DNA of 64,000 nucleotides from NCBI GenBank assembly GCA_016933835.1, contig JAFGAC010000134.1, positions 26,511 to 90,510 on the forward strand, written 5' to 3'. The translations under genes were made by a program, and so were the position numbers. Below the pieces are notes generated by a model. The model saw nothing but the letters and a program-made list of their open reading frames with translations, had not been told where the DNA came from and did not search any database. The stretch's first letter is position 1. Every line of letters begins with the position of its first letter. Of this stretch, positions 27,308 to 35,376 are shown in pieces. Origin of the DNA: Clostridiales bacterium. GTDB lineage: Bacteria > Bacillota > Clostridia > Peptostreptococcales > Acidaminobacteraceae.

Positions 27308-27354
27308 AATATGACCATTTAGTCATATTATACCTTACCTCACATTTATTTCAA
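27308..27354 (-). promoter_or_regulatory. Promoter with overlapping palindromic operator (RluA-exporter operon)
   Basis: The minus strand has TTGAAA (27349-27354), 16 bp, then TATAAT (27327-27332). A perfect inverted repeat with 8-bp arms, AATATGAC and GTCATATT, and a 6-nt spacer (27308-27329) covers the -10 and the expected start site. A dimeric repressor (MarR- or TetR-like) binding here would shut the promoter. Alternatively the repeat forms a 5' hairpin in the RNA. Confidence 0.6.
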
Positions 27355-27365
27355 CCTAAAGAAAA

Positions 27366-27388
27366 GATCCAGTCAAAGACTGGATCTC
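27366..27388 (-). terminator. fabI: Rho-independent terminator of fabI
   Basis: On the minus strand GATCCAGTC pairs with GACTGGATC, followed by TTTTCTTT. The hairpin begins about 4 nt after the fabI stop. Confidence 0.85.
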
Positions 27389-27391
27389 AAA

Positions 27392-28162
27392 TTAATAGGA
27401 AACAATATTAAATCCACAATCAACATGCATTATTTCGCCTGTTATTCCTGTAGACATGTCACTAAGTAAAAATACAGCGGTATTTCCTACTTCAATCGGC
27501 AATACCATTCGTTTCATTGGAGAACGCTCTTTGACAATGTCTCCAACTTTTGAAAATCCACTGACACCTTTTGCTGCGAGTGTTTTTATTGGTCCTGCCG
27601 AAATAGCATTTACGCGAATCTGTCTTGGGCCTAAATCTCTCGCAAGATATCTGACACTTGCATCTAATGAAGCCTTTGCAACACCCATTACATTATAATT
27701 CTGTGCTACTTTTTCACCTCCAAGATACGTCAATGTGATAATCGATCCGCCATCATTCATTATCTCAGAAGCGTATCTTGAAACACTCACAAGAGAGTAT
27801 GCACTGATATTTTGTGCCATCAAAAATCCTTCTCTTGATGTATCATAGAAATTCCCACCCAATTCTTCGCTTTTTGCATGTGCAATACTATGCACAACAC
27901 CATCAATATTACTATGTATGGTTTTAATCTGCTCAAAAGCTCTTCTTATATCTTCATCAGAAGTTACATCACATGAAATAGTAGTTGAGTCTCCAAATCC
28001 TTCTTTTTCCAGTAATTTTCGCAAACTCTCTCCACTTTTTTCACGATTGTATGTAAAAATCAGATTCGCACCAGCTTTTTTAAGTTGTTGTGCGATAGCC
28101 CAGGCAATCGACCATTTATTAGCCACACCCATTACAACTATATTTTTTTCTGCCATCAACAT
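27392..28162 (-). CDS. fabI: Enoyl-[acyl-carrier-protein] reductase (FabI, SDR type)
   Basis: NADH-dependent reductase for the last step of fatty-acid elongation. The 256-residue SDR protein has the modified nucleotide loop GVANKWSIAWAIAQQL and the FabI catalytic signature Y-x6-K in YNVMGVAKASLD, with a preceding tyrosine in LTYLGGE. Ribosome-binding site GGAGGAG lies 9 nt before the first ATG; the ATG two codons later is possible. The gene is monocistronic, with its own promoter inside the end of ltaE and its own terminator. A FapR-like operator covers the start of the transcript. Confidence 0.95.
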   Translation of the reverse strand: MLMAEKNIVVMGVANKWSIAWAIAQQLKKAGANLIFTYNREKSGESLRKLLEKEGFGDSTTISCDVTSDEDIRRAFEQIKTIHSNIDGVVHSIAHAKSEELGGNFYDTSREGFLMAQNISAYSLVSVSRYASEIMNDGGSIITLTYLGGEKVAQNYNVMGVAKASLDASVRYLARDLGPRQIRVNAISAGPIKTLAAKGVSGFSKVGDIVKERSPMKRMVLPIEVGNTAVFLLSDMSTGITGEIMHVDCGFNIVSY

Positions 28163-28190
28163 TTTTATATTCTCCTCCTAATAGTTAATA

Positions 28191-28249
28191 TTACTACCAG
28201 GTACTAATAAGTACAAAGCTATTATATCCAATTGATTTTTATTTATCAA
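28191..28249 (-). promoter_or_regulatory. fabI: fabI promoter with FapR-like operator
   Basis: The minus strand has TTGATA (28244-28249), 17 bp, then TATAAT (28221-28226). Just downstream, over the predicted start region, is TTAGTACCTGGTAGTAA (28191-28207). It closely resembles the 17-bp operator of FapR, the malonyl-CoA-responsive repressor of lipid synthesis in Firmicutes. The -35 box lies within the 3' end of ltaE. Confidence 0.7.
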
Positions 28250-29267
28250 GTATTTCTTTTAATGCAATAATCAAACGATCAATATCCTCTCTCTCAATGT
28301 CTTTATTTGTTACGAACCGCCATTCTCCACCTTCAATGCCATTGACTTTAATGTTTCTTTCGAATAAACCATTGACAATTTTTTCTTCTGGAAAATCCTC
28401 TTCTGTTGCATTAAAAAAGACCATATTGATGTCCAATCTATCTTCTAGAACACTCAATCCCTTTATTTCTTTAAGTCTATCCGCTAAATATTTTGCATTG
28501 TCATGATCAATATACAAACGTTCCACCATATCAGTCATAGCAATTAAGCCTGCAGCACCTAAAATTCCAACTTGTCGCATGCCACCACCCATCAGTTTTC
28601 TATTTTTTCTTGCTTTATTTATAAATTCTTTCGTTCCTGCCACAATTGATCCAACAGGTGCAGCTAATCCTTTTGAAAGGCAGATATTAACTGAATCGCA
28701 ATACTGAGTCAGTTCAGCCGCTTCCACACCAAGCGCAAGCGCTGCATTAAATAGCCGTGCGCCATCCAAATGAACAGGTATTCCATGATTTTTTGCAATT
28801 TCATATACTTCTTTCATATGTTCAAGAGGAACTACTTTTCCAGTTCCGTGTGCATTTTCCATACAGACAAGACCAGTATCTGGGTAGTGAATGTCTTCAC
28901 CTCTTATCATTCCTTTAAGCTCATCAAGATCAACGACGCCATTTTCAGTATGAATCGTTCTTACTTGTACCCCTGATATTACTGCAGCCGCACCAACTTC
29001 ATGCCATACTATATGTGCATCATGTCCAACGATAATTTCATTTCCCCTATTTGTATGTGTCAAAATAGAAACTTGATTTCCAAAATGTCCACTTGGTACA
29101 AATAAAGCTGCTTCTTTTCCCAATATTTCAGCTGCCATCATTTCCAATTTGTTCATTGTAGGATCATCGCCATAAACATCATCACCTACTACCGCATTTG
29201 CCATTGCCTGTCTCATTTTTTCAGTTGGTTGTGTTACAGTATCACTTCTAAAATCTAAATTTTTCAA
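28239..29267 (-). CDS. ltaE: Low-specificity L-threonine aldolase
   Basis: A PLP enzyme that cleaves threonine or allo-threonine to glycine and acetaldehyde. It has 342 residues and opens with the family hallmark DFRSDTVTQPTEKMRQAM, followed by VGDDVYGDDPT. The PLP lysine is in SVNICLSKGLAAPVGS, and the HLDGARLFNAA block carries the cofactor-binding Asp. The start is TTG, 6 nt after GGAGGG. It is divergent from the AI-2E family gene. With the threonine dehydrogenase at 44350 the window encodes two different threonine-degrading routes. Confidence 0.93.
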   Translation of the reverse strand: MKNLDFRSDTVTQPTEKMRQAMANAVVGDDVYGDDPTMNKLEMMAAEILGKEAALFVPSGHFGNQVSILTHTNRGNEIIVGHDAHIVWHEVGAAAVISGVQVRTIHTENGVVDLDELKGMIRGEDIHYPDTGLVCMENAHGTGKVVPLEHMKEVYEIAKNHGIPVHLDGARLFNAALALGVEAAELTQYCDSVNICLSKGLAAPVGSIVAGTKEFINKARKNRKLMGGGMRQVGILGAAGLIAMTDMVERLYIDHDNAKYLADRLKEIKGLSVLEDRLDINMVFFNATEEDFPEEKIVNGLFERNIKVNGIEGGEWRFVTNKDIEREDIDRLIIALKEILDK

Positions 29268-29348
29268 TTTATTCCCTCCTTATTATTTGTCTATATTTAT
29301 ATTATAATTAAAATTGGGTATAAAGCATACCATTAGGAGGATAATTTC

Positions 29349-30416
29349 ATGAATATATTTGTCAGCAAAGCACTTTATGCTTTCTCACTGCTTTTTTTAA
29401 TCATTTTTGGAGGTATTGTCTTCAAAAAAATATTTGTTTTTATGATACCTTTTATCCTTGCCTATTATATTGCTAAAGGCATCCATCCCGGCAAGAATTT
29501 TTTAAACAAAAAATTACATATTCCTATTCCATTATCAACTATTCTAACGATGGTTTTTGTTCTTTCCATATTTGTAGTATTTTTCTACGCCATCATAAGC
29601 ATTTTAATCGTTCAGCTTGGAACTTTATCTGAAGATCTCCCGATTATCAGCGAAAAACTCAATTCGACTGTTAATTCAATTATTAACTACATCGAAAACT
29701 TCCTTAAAATCAATCCGGATATTTTTAATGATATGTTTACTAAGATAATCGATGTTACAATCAACGCTCTTGGCGATTTCACAAAAAATCTTGCCGGCAA
29801 GCTTTTAAATTTCGTTACCTTTCTTCCAAGTTTGCTTTTTTATACAATTATCACAGTCATTGCAACATATTATTTTTCCAATGACCTTGATAAAATAAAA
29901 CTTCGTATTAAAAACATCATCGGAAAATATACAACTTTGGTTAAAATAAGAGATACTTTTAAAAATGATATTTTATTTGCACTTGTTGCTTACCTGAAGG
30001 CACAAGGCATTTTAATGATTATAACATTTTTCATCATTATCATAGGGCTTGCTCTCATGGGGTATAAATATGCAATATTAATTGCATTAGGAGTCAGCAT
30101 CCTTGATGCACTCCCAATATTTGGAACAGGCACAATATTCGGACCTTGGATTATTATTGAACTATTGAACACCAATTATAAAACTGCTTTAGTACTTGGC
30201 ATCATCTATATTTTTGCTACAATTGTTCGTCAAGTCATGCAACCAAAAATACTCAGCACGCAGATAGGAATAAACCCATTGCTCACTTTGCTCTCTATTT
30301 ATGCCGGTATCAGATTATTGGGCATATTCGGAATCATACTTGGACCAATGATTATGATTTTAATTATTTCAATCGTAAAAGTAATAAAAACACGAACATT
30401 TTTATCGAATGTATAA
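29349..30416 (+). CDS. AI-2E family transporter (PerM/YtvI-like)
   Basis: A 355-residue polytopic membrane protein of the AI-2E/PerM family. It has an N-terminal pair of helices, a soluble middle part (about residues 80-140), and the conserved C-terminal block ALPIFGTGTIFGPWIII followed by GLIR-like GIRLLGIFGIILGPM. Members export autoinducer-2 or act as Na+/H+ antiporters, and in spore-formers YtvI is a sporulation membrane protein. The role here is undetermined. Ribosome-binding site: AGGAGGATAATTTC-ATG. A TATAAT lies about 45 nt upstream in the divergent promoter region. Confidence 0.88.
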   Translation: MNIFVSKALYAFSLLFLIIFGGIVFKKIFVFMIPFILAYYIAKGIHPGKNFLNKKLHIPIPLSTILTMVFVLSIFVVFFYAIISILIVQLGTLSEDLPIISEKLNSTVNSIINYIENFLKINPDIFNDMFTKIIDVTINALGDFTKNLAGKLLNFVTFLPSLLFYTIITVIATYYFSNDLDKIKLRIKNIIGKYTTLVKIRDTFKNDILFALVAYLKAQGILMIITFFIIIIGLALMGYKYAILIALGVSILDALPIFGTGTIFGPWIIIELLNTNYKTALVLGIIYIFATIVRQVMQPKILSTQIGINPLLTLLSIYAGIRLLGIFGIILGPMIMILIISIVKVIKTRTFLSNV

Positions 30417-30423
30417 TTTTCAT

Positions 30424-30455
30424 TCCCTTTAATTTCAACGTTAGAGGGTTTTTCT
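30424..30455 (+). terminator. Terminator of the AI-2E family gene
   Basis: CCCTTTAA pairs with TTAGAGGG (30424-30431 with 30440-30447, one G-T pair), followed by TTTTTCTT. It starts 8 nt after the stop. Confidence 0.65.
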
Positions 30456-30457
30456 TA

Positions 30458-30496
30458 TGTTTAAAGTCTTTACATACATTGAATTTATGTTATAAT
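30458..30496 (+). promoter_or_regulatory. glnA: glnA promoter with possible GlnR/TnrA box
   Basis: TTTACA (30469-30474), 16 bp, TATAAT (30491-30496) forms a good promoter. The -35 overlaps TGTTTAAAGTCTTTACA (30458-30474), which fits the GlnR/TnrA consensus TGTNA-N7-TNACA with one mismatch in the left half. Nitrogen control is plausible, but no regulator gene is in the window. Confidence 0.5.
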
Positions 30497-30524
30497 TACT
30501 CATATTTTATATTAGGAGGTACAT

Positions 30525-32420
30525 ATGAATAAGCTTTATTATGTTGATCCACAAAAGAATACTTTAGATGAAATAAAAGAAATAATTATGCAGAATCCCC
30601 TTATCCAATTTATCTCACTTCAGTCAGTAGATCTTGGAAATCATCATACAGATGAGAAAATTCCTATTAATTCAATTATCGATGATTTTAAATCCTTTAT
30701 CAGAAGCGGTATACAGACTGATGGTTCAAGCGTTGTCCTCCCTTATATTGCAGATATCAACAATGCAAAAGTAGATATGGTTCCTGACACAACTGTAAAA
30801 TGGATTGTAGATTACAACTACCTCAATCTTCATCAGGAAACCAAAGAACCAATCGGAACACTTGTTATCCCTGCATTTTTAGTACATGACAATAAAAACG
30901 TATGCTCTCGAAGCATTTTGAAAAAAGCATGTGAAGTGCTTGATACAAAAATTAAAAGCTATTTTGAACAAAAACCTGAATTTTTCAAAGAATTGGAATT
31001 GACAAGTCCAATAAAACAAGTTAACTTGACACTTGCTACAGAAGTTGAATTTTGGGTTAAATCGCCTGATAATCGCGCTGATGAAGAAAAGCTTTCTACT
31101 TCACAATCATTAAAAGAACAGTACTGGCAAAGAACAATAGGTTCTGTAAGAGCTGCACTAGAGGAATCTTTGATGATTTTAGAGAGATTCGGTTTAGAAC
31201 CAGAGATGGGGCATAAAGAAGTCGGAGGCATCGCTTCCAAGTTAAAGAGCAGTAATTATTTTACACATATCATGGAACAAATTGAAGTGGATTGGAAATT
31301 TGATCTTGCATTGCAATCGGCAGACAATGAAATATTCGCAAAAGATATCATAACAGATATTTTTACTAAACACGGACTTGTTGTAACTTTTAAAGCAAAA
31401 CCAATCGAAGGAGTTGCCGGCAGTGGTGAACATCACCATGTAGGCATTGCATTGAAGTTGGAAGATGGCAAATTAGTCAATCTTTTTTCACCGCTGAAAA
31501 TGGATTCTGACTTCATCAATAGATTCGGCTATGCGGCACTCATGGGAATCCTGAACAACTATTCACTGATTAATCCATTTGCTACATCGAGCAATGATGG
31601 CTTCAATCGATTAAAACCTGGATTTGAAGCGCCAGTTTGCACCGTATGTTCCCTCGGTCATTCACCTGATGTTCCATCAAGAAATAGAACTGTTTTGCTT
31701 GGACTGGTCAGAGATATCGAAAATCCTTATGCAACAAGGTTTGAATTGAGGTCACCAAATCCTAGCACCAACACTTATTTAACTGTGTCAGCCATCGTGC
31801 AAGCCATGATTGATGGTTTTGAAGCAACCATTGTAAATAAAGACATGACTGCCAAGGAACTTTTAGCTGAACTCAATAAAAGCACCAATGAATCTGCAGT
31901 CTATTTAAAACAAGAAAGAGAATTCAGATCTGAAAAAGATGTGTTTGAAGCATATTCCGATGACGAGAGAGATCAGTTATATGGAAAACCTCCTAAAACT
32001 GTTTGGGAAAACATTCAACAATATGAGAACACTGAAAACAAATCACTTCTGATCAAGGATGGCATCTTCAGCGATGCAATTGTAAAATCATATTTATCAG
32101 GTATTGAATCTCAGTGGTTGACTGAACTTAAAGAAAGAATCATATCAAGAAATATCGAAATCCTGAGAGAAATGATTTCTCTCCACGAAAACGATTCTAT
32201 GAATGAGATAGACAAGTTAAAGTGGAATGAAATTCTCGACAAGAAGCTTTGTCTTATGAAAGATACATTTGCAAGAAAATCGCTTTTCACACAATTGAAT
32301 GAAGCCATCACAGAAAAAGATTATCCGAAAGTTTCTGATCTGCAAATCAAAATGGCAGATGAAATGGTAACTATAAAAGAAATGTACAGAATATATAGAA
32401 AAAACATTGTCAATCTATAG
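30525..32420 (+). CDS. glnA: Glutamine synthetase (long clostridial form)
   Basis: Makes glutamine from glutamate, ammonia and ATP. The catalytic core shows ATEVEFW (metal Glu), the ATP/metal block GVAGSGEHHHVGIAL, NDGFNRLKPGFEAPV, and the arginine-rich substrate block ATRFELRSPNPSTNTYL. At 631 residues it exceeds GSI (about 445-470) because of a C-terminal helical extension of about 170 residues; GSIII is usually near 700. Long forms like this are common in amino-acid-fermenting clostridia. The adenylylation-site region of GSI-beta is not evident. Ribosome-binding site: AGGAGGTACAT-ATG. It is monocistronic. Confidence 0.9.
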   Translation: MNKLYYVDPQKNTLDEIKEIIMQNPLIQFISLQSVDLGNHHTDEKIPINSIIDDFKSFIRSGIQTDGSSVVLPYIADINNAKVDMVPDTTVKWIVDYNYLNLHQETKEPIGTLVIPAFLVHDNKNVCSRSILKKACEVLDTKIKSYFEQKPEFFKELELTSPIKQVNLTLATEVEFWVKSPDNRADEEKLSTSQSLKEQYWQRTIGSVRAALEESLMILERFGLEPEMGHKEVGGIASKLKSSNYFTHIMEQIEVDWKFDLALQSADNEIFAKDIITDIFTKHGLVVTFKAKPIEGVAGSGEHHHVGIALKLEDGKLVNLFSPLKMDSDFINRFGYAALMGILNNYSLINPFATSSNDGFNRLKPGFEAPVCTVCSLGHSPDVPSRNRTVLLGLVRDIENPYATRFELRSPNPSTNTYLTVSAIVQAMIDGFEATIVNKDMTAKELLAELNKSTNESAVYLKQEREFRSEKDVFEAYSDDERDQLYGKPPKTVWENIQQYENTENKSLLIKDGIFSDAIVKSYLSGIESQWLTELKERIISRNIEILREMISLHENDSMNEIDKLKWNEILDKKLCLMKDTFARKSLFTQLNEAITEKDYPKVSDLQIKMADEMVTIKEMYRIYRKNIVNL

Positions 32421-32446
32421 GACCTATAAAAAATTTATGCAATATG

Positions 32447-32482
32447 AAAACGAGACTTTAAAAAATTAAAGTCTCGTTTTTT
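32447..32482. terminator. Bidirectional terminator between glnA and the patatin gene
   Basis: A perfect 14-bp inverted repeat, AAAACGAGACTTTA with TAAAGTCTCGTTTT (32447-32460 and 32467-32480), with T runs in both directions, lies between the two convergent stops. Confidence 0.9.
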
Positions 32483-32483
32483 G

Positions 32484-33191
32484 TTAAATTTTTCTATTCA
32501 TTCCTTCATTGTAACCAACATTGAACCAATCGATTATGAAGTCTTTTTCAAGACGAATAGTATCACCCGGTTGAAATGGTTTTGGTGGGTAAAATATGAT
32601 TAATTTGCCTTTAAAGCCAATAAATTTTTCTTCATCAAAAGTTTGATTCAGTGGAATGACTATTATCTCATCCAAATCAAGTTTTAAAAGCGGCTCCACG
32701 AAAGCATTGTTGACAAGGCCGCCATCTATGTACATGCTTTCATAGCTGGAAAGATTGAATTTTTTATTTTCATCGCGTATCGGCAATTTAGATGAATAAT
32801 CAATACACGCAATCATTTCATCAAAATCTAGTTTAATTAAATCCTTGTAGCGATTTGTCATCATGTTTCTTTTGACCAATGCATAGTTGATGTACCAATT
32901 TTTTACAATCATATTTTTTGATGGATATTTTCTGATCATATCAAGCAAGAATTCATTGTTATAAAAAAGATCATCCTCAATGAAACCATTTTTAGGAATT
33001 GCCATGGCAAGCCATTCTTTTTCAAGTTGCTCAATCTGATTTGTCGCATAAAAGTAGCCATTTATACTGCCTATTGAAGTGCCTGAAAGGGCATCGAAAG
33101 CGATGCCCTTTTGATTTAATGCTTTTAATATTCCTGCCTGGTAGGCACCCTTCGCACCACCACCTTGCAGGTAAAGCCCTCTTTTAATCAT
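32484..33191 (-). CDS. Patatin-like phospholipase family protein
   Basis: A 235-residue patatin domain: oxyanion loop GGGAKGAYQAG near the N-terminus, nucleophile elbow GTSIG (Ser), and catalytic Asp in the D-G-G motif (YIDGGLVNN). It is short for the family (usually 260-320), but all catalytic elements are present. It probably acts as a cytoplasmic lipid acyl hydrolase. The start overlaps the stop of the DUF1015 gene by 8 bp and has only a weak ribosome-binding site, which suggests coupled translation. That places it at the end of the serine-biosynthesis cluster. Confidence 0.88.
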   Translation of the reverse strand: MIKRGLYLQGGGAKGAYQAGILKALNQKGIAFDALSGTSIGSINGYFYATNQIEQLEKEWLAMAIPKNGFIEDDLFYNNEFLLDMIRKYPSKNMIVKNWYINYALVKRNMMTNRYKDLIKLDFDEMIACIDYSSKLPIRDENKKFNLSSYESMYIDGGLVNNAFVEPLLKLDLDEIIVIPLNQTFDEEKFIGFKGKLIIFYPPKPFQPGDTIRLEKDFIIDWFNVGYNEGMNRKI

Positions 33192-34434
33192 TCAATCTGT
33201 GAACAAATAATCCACTTCTGAGTTTTGGCTCAAACCAAGTAGATTTTGGTGGCATTACAACACCTGCATCTGCAATAGATAAAAGTTCATCCATTGTTGT
33301 TGGATACATTGAAAAGGCTACTTTCATATCATTGCCACATCTTCTTTCAAGTTCTTCCAAACCTCTTATTCCTCCGACAAAATCAATTCTCTTGTTCGTT
33401 CTGGGATCATCGATTCCTAAAATTGGATTTAAAAGATTGTTTTGAAGAATTGATACATCTAATCTATCTACAGGATCATTTGCATTGTAAATGCCTGCTT
33501 TTGCTTTCAATTCGTACCATATGCCGTCCATGTACATGCCATATGTCTCTTTAGACATAGGTTTGTATTGTCCTTCACCAGTATATTTTGAAATTTCAAA
33601 TTTTTCTTTAACTAAATTCATGAATTCTTCTTCATCATGTCCATTCAAATCCTTGATGACACGATTATAATCCATAATGAATAAATCTTCATCAGGGAAT
33701 ATGACAGACAGGAAGAAGTTGAATTCTTCATTTCCAGTGAAATCCGGGTTTGCTTCTCTTCTCTTGTTTCCAACTTTCACTGACGACGCTGATCTGTGAT
33801 GACCATCTGCAATATAAAGATAATCAATTTTTTCAAACAATTGATGTAACTCTTCTACAATCGTTTCATTGTCTATTACCCATACAATGTGAGTAATAGC
33901 ATCATCTGATACAAAATTATAGACAGGCATATGGAATTTGATCCAGTCGTTGATAATTTGATTCACTTTATCATTTTTTCTATATGTCAAGAATATCGGA
34001 GCAGTATTCGCATCTGTATGATCAAAGTTGTTAATGCGGTCTACTTCTTTGTCAGGACGCGTGAACTCATGTTTTTTAATGATGTCATTCATATAATCAT
34101 CTATTGATGTGCAACCGACAAGTCCAGTTTGAACTCTTCCATTCATAAGTTGTCTATAGATATAAAATTTAGGTGTTTCGTCTTTAATCAAGATTTCATC
34201 TGAAATGAATTTATCCAAATTTTTTCTAGCTGTCTGATAAACAACTTCATCATATTGACTGATTGAATCATCCACATCTATTTCTGATCTGACTACATGC
34301 AAAAATGATAAATCATTTCCTGCAGCCATTTTTTTTGCTTCTTCTCTATTCATTACATCATATGGAAGACATGCTACTTTCTCAACTAAATCCTCTTTCG
34401 GCCTGATACCTTTAAACGGTCTTACAACTGCCAT
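33184..34434 (-). CDS. DUF1015 family protein
   Basis: A 416-residue cytosolic protein of the DUF1015 family, recognised from the opening VVRPFKGIRPKEDLVEKVACLPYDVMNREEA, the central YIADGHHRSASSV motif and the C-terminal SMYPTTMDELLSIADAGVVMPPKSTWFEPKLRSGLFVH region. No enzymatic function is firmly established. The family is repeatedly found beside serA and a class V aminotransferase in anaerobes, exactly as here (11 bp after serA), so a role in serine metabolism or its control is a reasonable inference. The ADGHHR motif resembles a metal or phosphate site. Confidence 0.9.
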   Translation of the reverse strand: MAVVRPFKGIRPKEDLVEKVACLPYDVMNREEAKKMAAGNDLSFLHVVRSEIDVDDSISQYDEVVYQTARKNLDKFISDEILIKDETPKFYIYRQLMNGRVQTGLVGCTSIDDYMNDIIKKHEFTRPDKEVDRINNFDHTDANTAPIFLTYRKNDKVNQIINDWIKFHMPVYNFVSDDAITHIVWVIDNETIVEELHQLFEKIDYLYIADGHHRSASSVKVGNKRREANPDFTGNEEFNFFLSVIFPDEDLFIMDYNRVIKDLNGHDEEEFMNLVKEKFEISKYTGEGQYKPMSKETYGMYMDGIWYELKAKAGIYNANDPVDRLDVSILQNNLLNPILGIDDPRTNKRIDFVGGIRGLEELERRCGNDMKVAFSMYPTTMDELLSIADAGVVMPPKSTWFEPKLRSGLFVHRLND

Positions 34435-34445
34435 TTTGCTCCTCC

Positions 34446-35357
34446 TTAAAATTTAAAGTTTTCAATAACTTGAATTGTTTCTTCGCCTATTCTCTTTTGT
34501 GCTTCTTTTGTGGAAGCTCCCACGTGAGGTGTAAGAGAAATTCTTGGATGCTTCATTATTTTTTCGTTTTTTAACGGCTCCACATCAAATACATCCAACG
34601 CTACTCCAGCAAGTTTCCCTTTATCCAAATATTCGACCAACGCATCTTCATCAATTACGCCGCCACGTGAAGTATTGATCAAGTACACACCATCCTTCAT
34701 CATTTCCATTTCTTTAGCGCCAATAACTGCACTGTCATCTTTTCCCTTAGGGACATGAAGTGTAATAAAATCTGAAGTTTTAATCAATTCTTCAAAAGTA
34801 GACCATTTGTAAGCATCTTCAACTTCGAAAGGTCCAAATAAATCATAGTATTGAACATTCATTCCCAATCCAATGGCTCTTTTTCCAATTTCTCTTCCTA
34901 TTCTTCCAAATCCTACAATACCTAATGTTTTTCCAGTAATTTCAGTTCCTGTATATTCCTTTTTGTTCCACTCATTATTTCTAATTGTATGATTTGAAAT
35001 ACCAATAAATCTAGCTAAACTGAACATATGTCCAATTGCAAGCTCAGCTACAGCTAAACTTGATGATTTAGGCGTATTTTGAACATCGATACCTTGCTCT
35101 TTTGCATAAATATGATCAATGTTGTCAATTCCAACGCCAGCTCTTATAATCAACTTAAGTGTACCGCCTTTTACGGCTTCGTCAATTAAATCTTTCCTGA
35201 CTTTTGTAGCACTTCTTACAATCAACACTTCGATATTTTTTATTTTATCAATCAAAGCGTCTCCTTCATATTTACTGAGGTCAACATCATATCCCAATTT
35301 TATCAATTGCTCTGCAGCAGATTTATCCATTCCATCATTTGCTAAAATTCTAATCAT
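34446..35357 (-). CDS. serA: D-3-phosphoglycerate dehydrogenase (short form, no ACT domain)
   Basis: Oxidises 3-phosphoglycerate to 3-phosphohydroxypyruvate with NAD+. The 303-residue D-2-hydroxyacid dehydrogenase has the Rossmann motif GIVGFGRIGREIG. Catalytic residues lie in NTSRGGVID (Arg), the LDVFDVEP block (Glu) and LTPHVGAST (His). It lacks the C-terminal ACT domain that gives serine feedback inhibition in longer SerA proteins, so it is probably not inhibited by serine that way. It follows the aminotransferase gene by 19 bp and precedes DUF1015 by 11 bp. Confidence 0.92.
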   Translation of the reverse strand: MIRILANDGMDKSAAEQLIKLGYDVDLSKYEGDALIDKIKNIEVLIVRSATKVRKDLIDEAVKGGTLKLIIRAGVGIDNIDHIYAKEQGIDVQNTPKSSSLAVAELAIGHMFSLARFIGISNHTIRNNEWNKKEYTGTEITGKTLGIVGFGRIGREIGKRAIGLGMNVQYYDLFGPFEVEDAYKWSTFEELIKTSDFITLHVPKGKDDSAVIGAKEMEMMKDGVYLINTSRGGVIDEDALVEYLDKGKLAGVALDVFDVEPLKNEKIMKHPRISLTPHVGASTKEAQKRIGEETIQVIENFKF

Positions 35358-35376
35358 TAAATAACCCCCTCTATTT

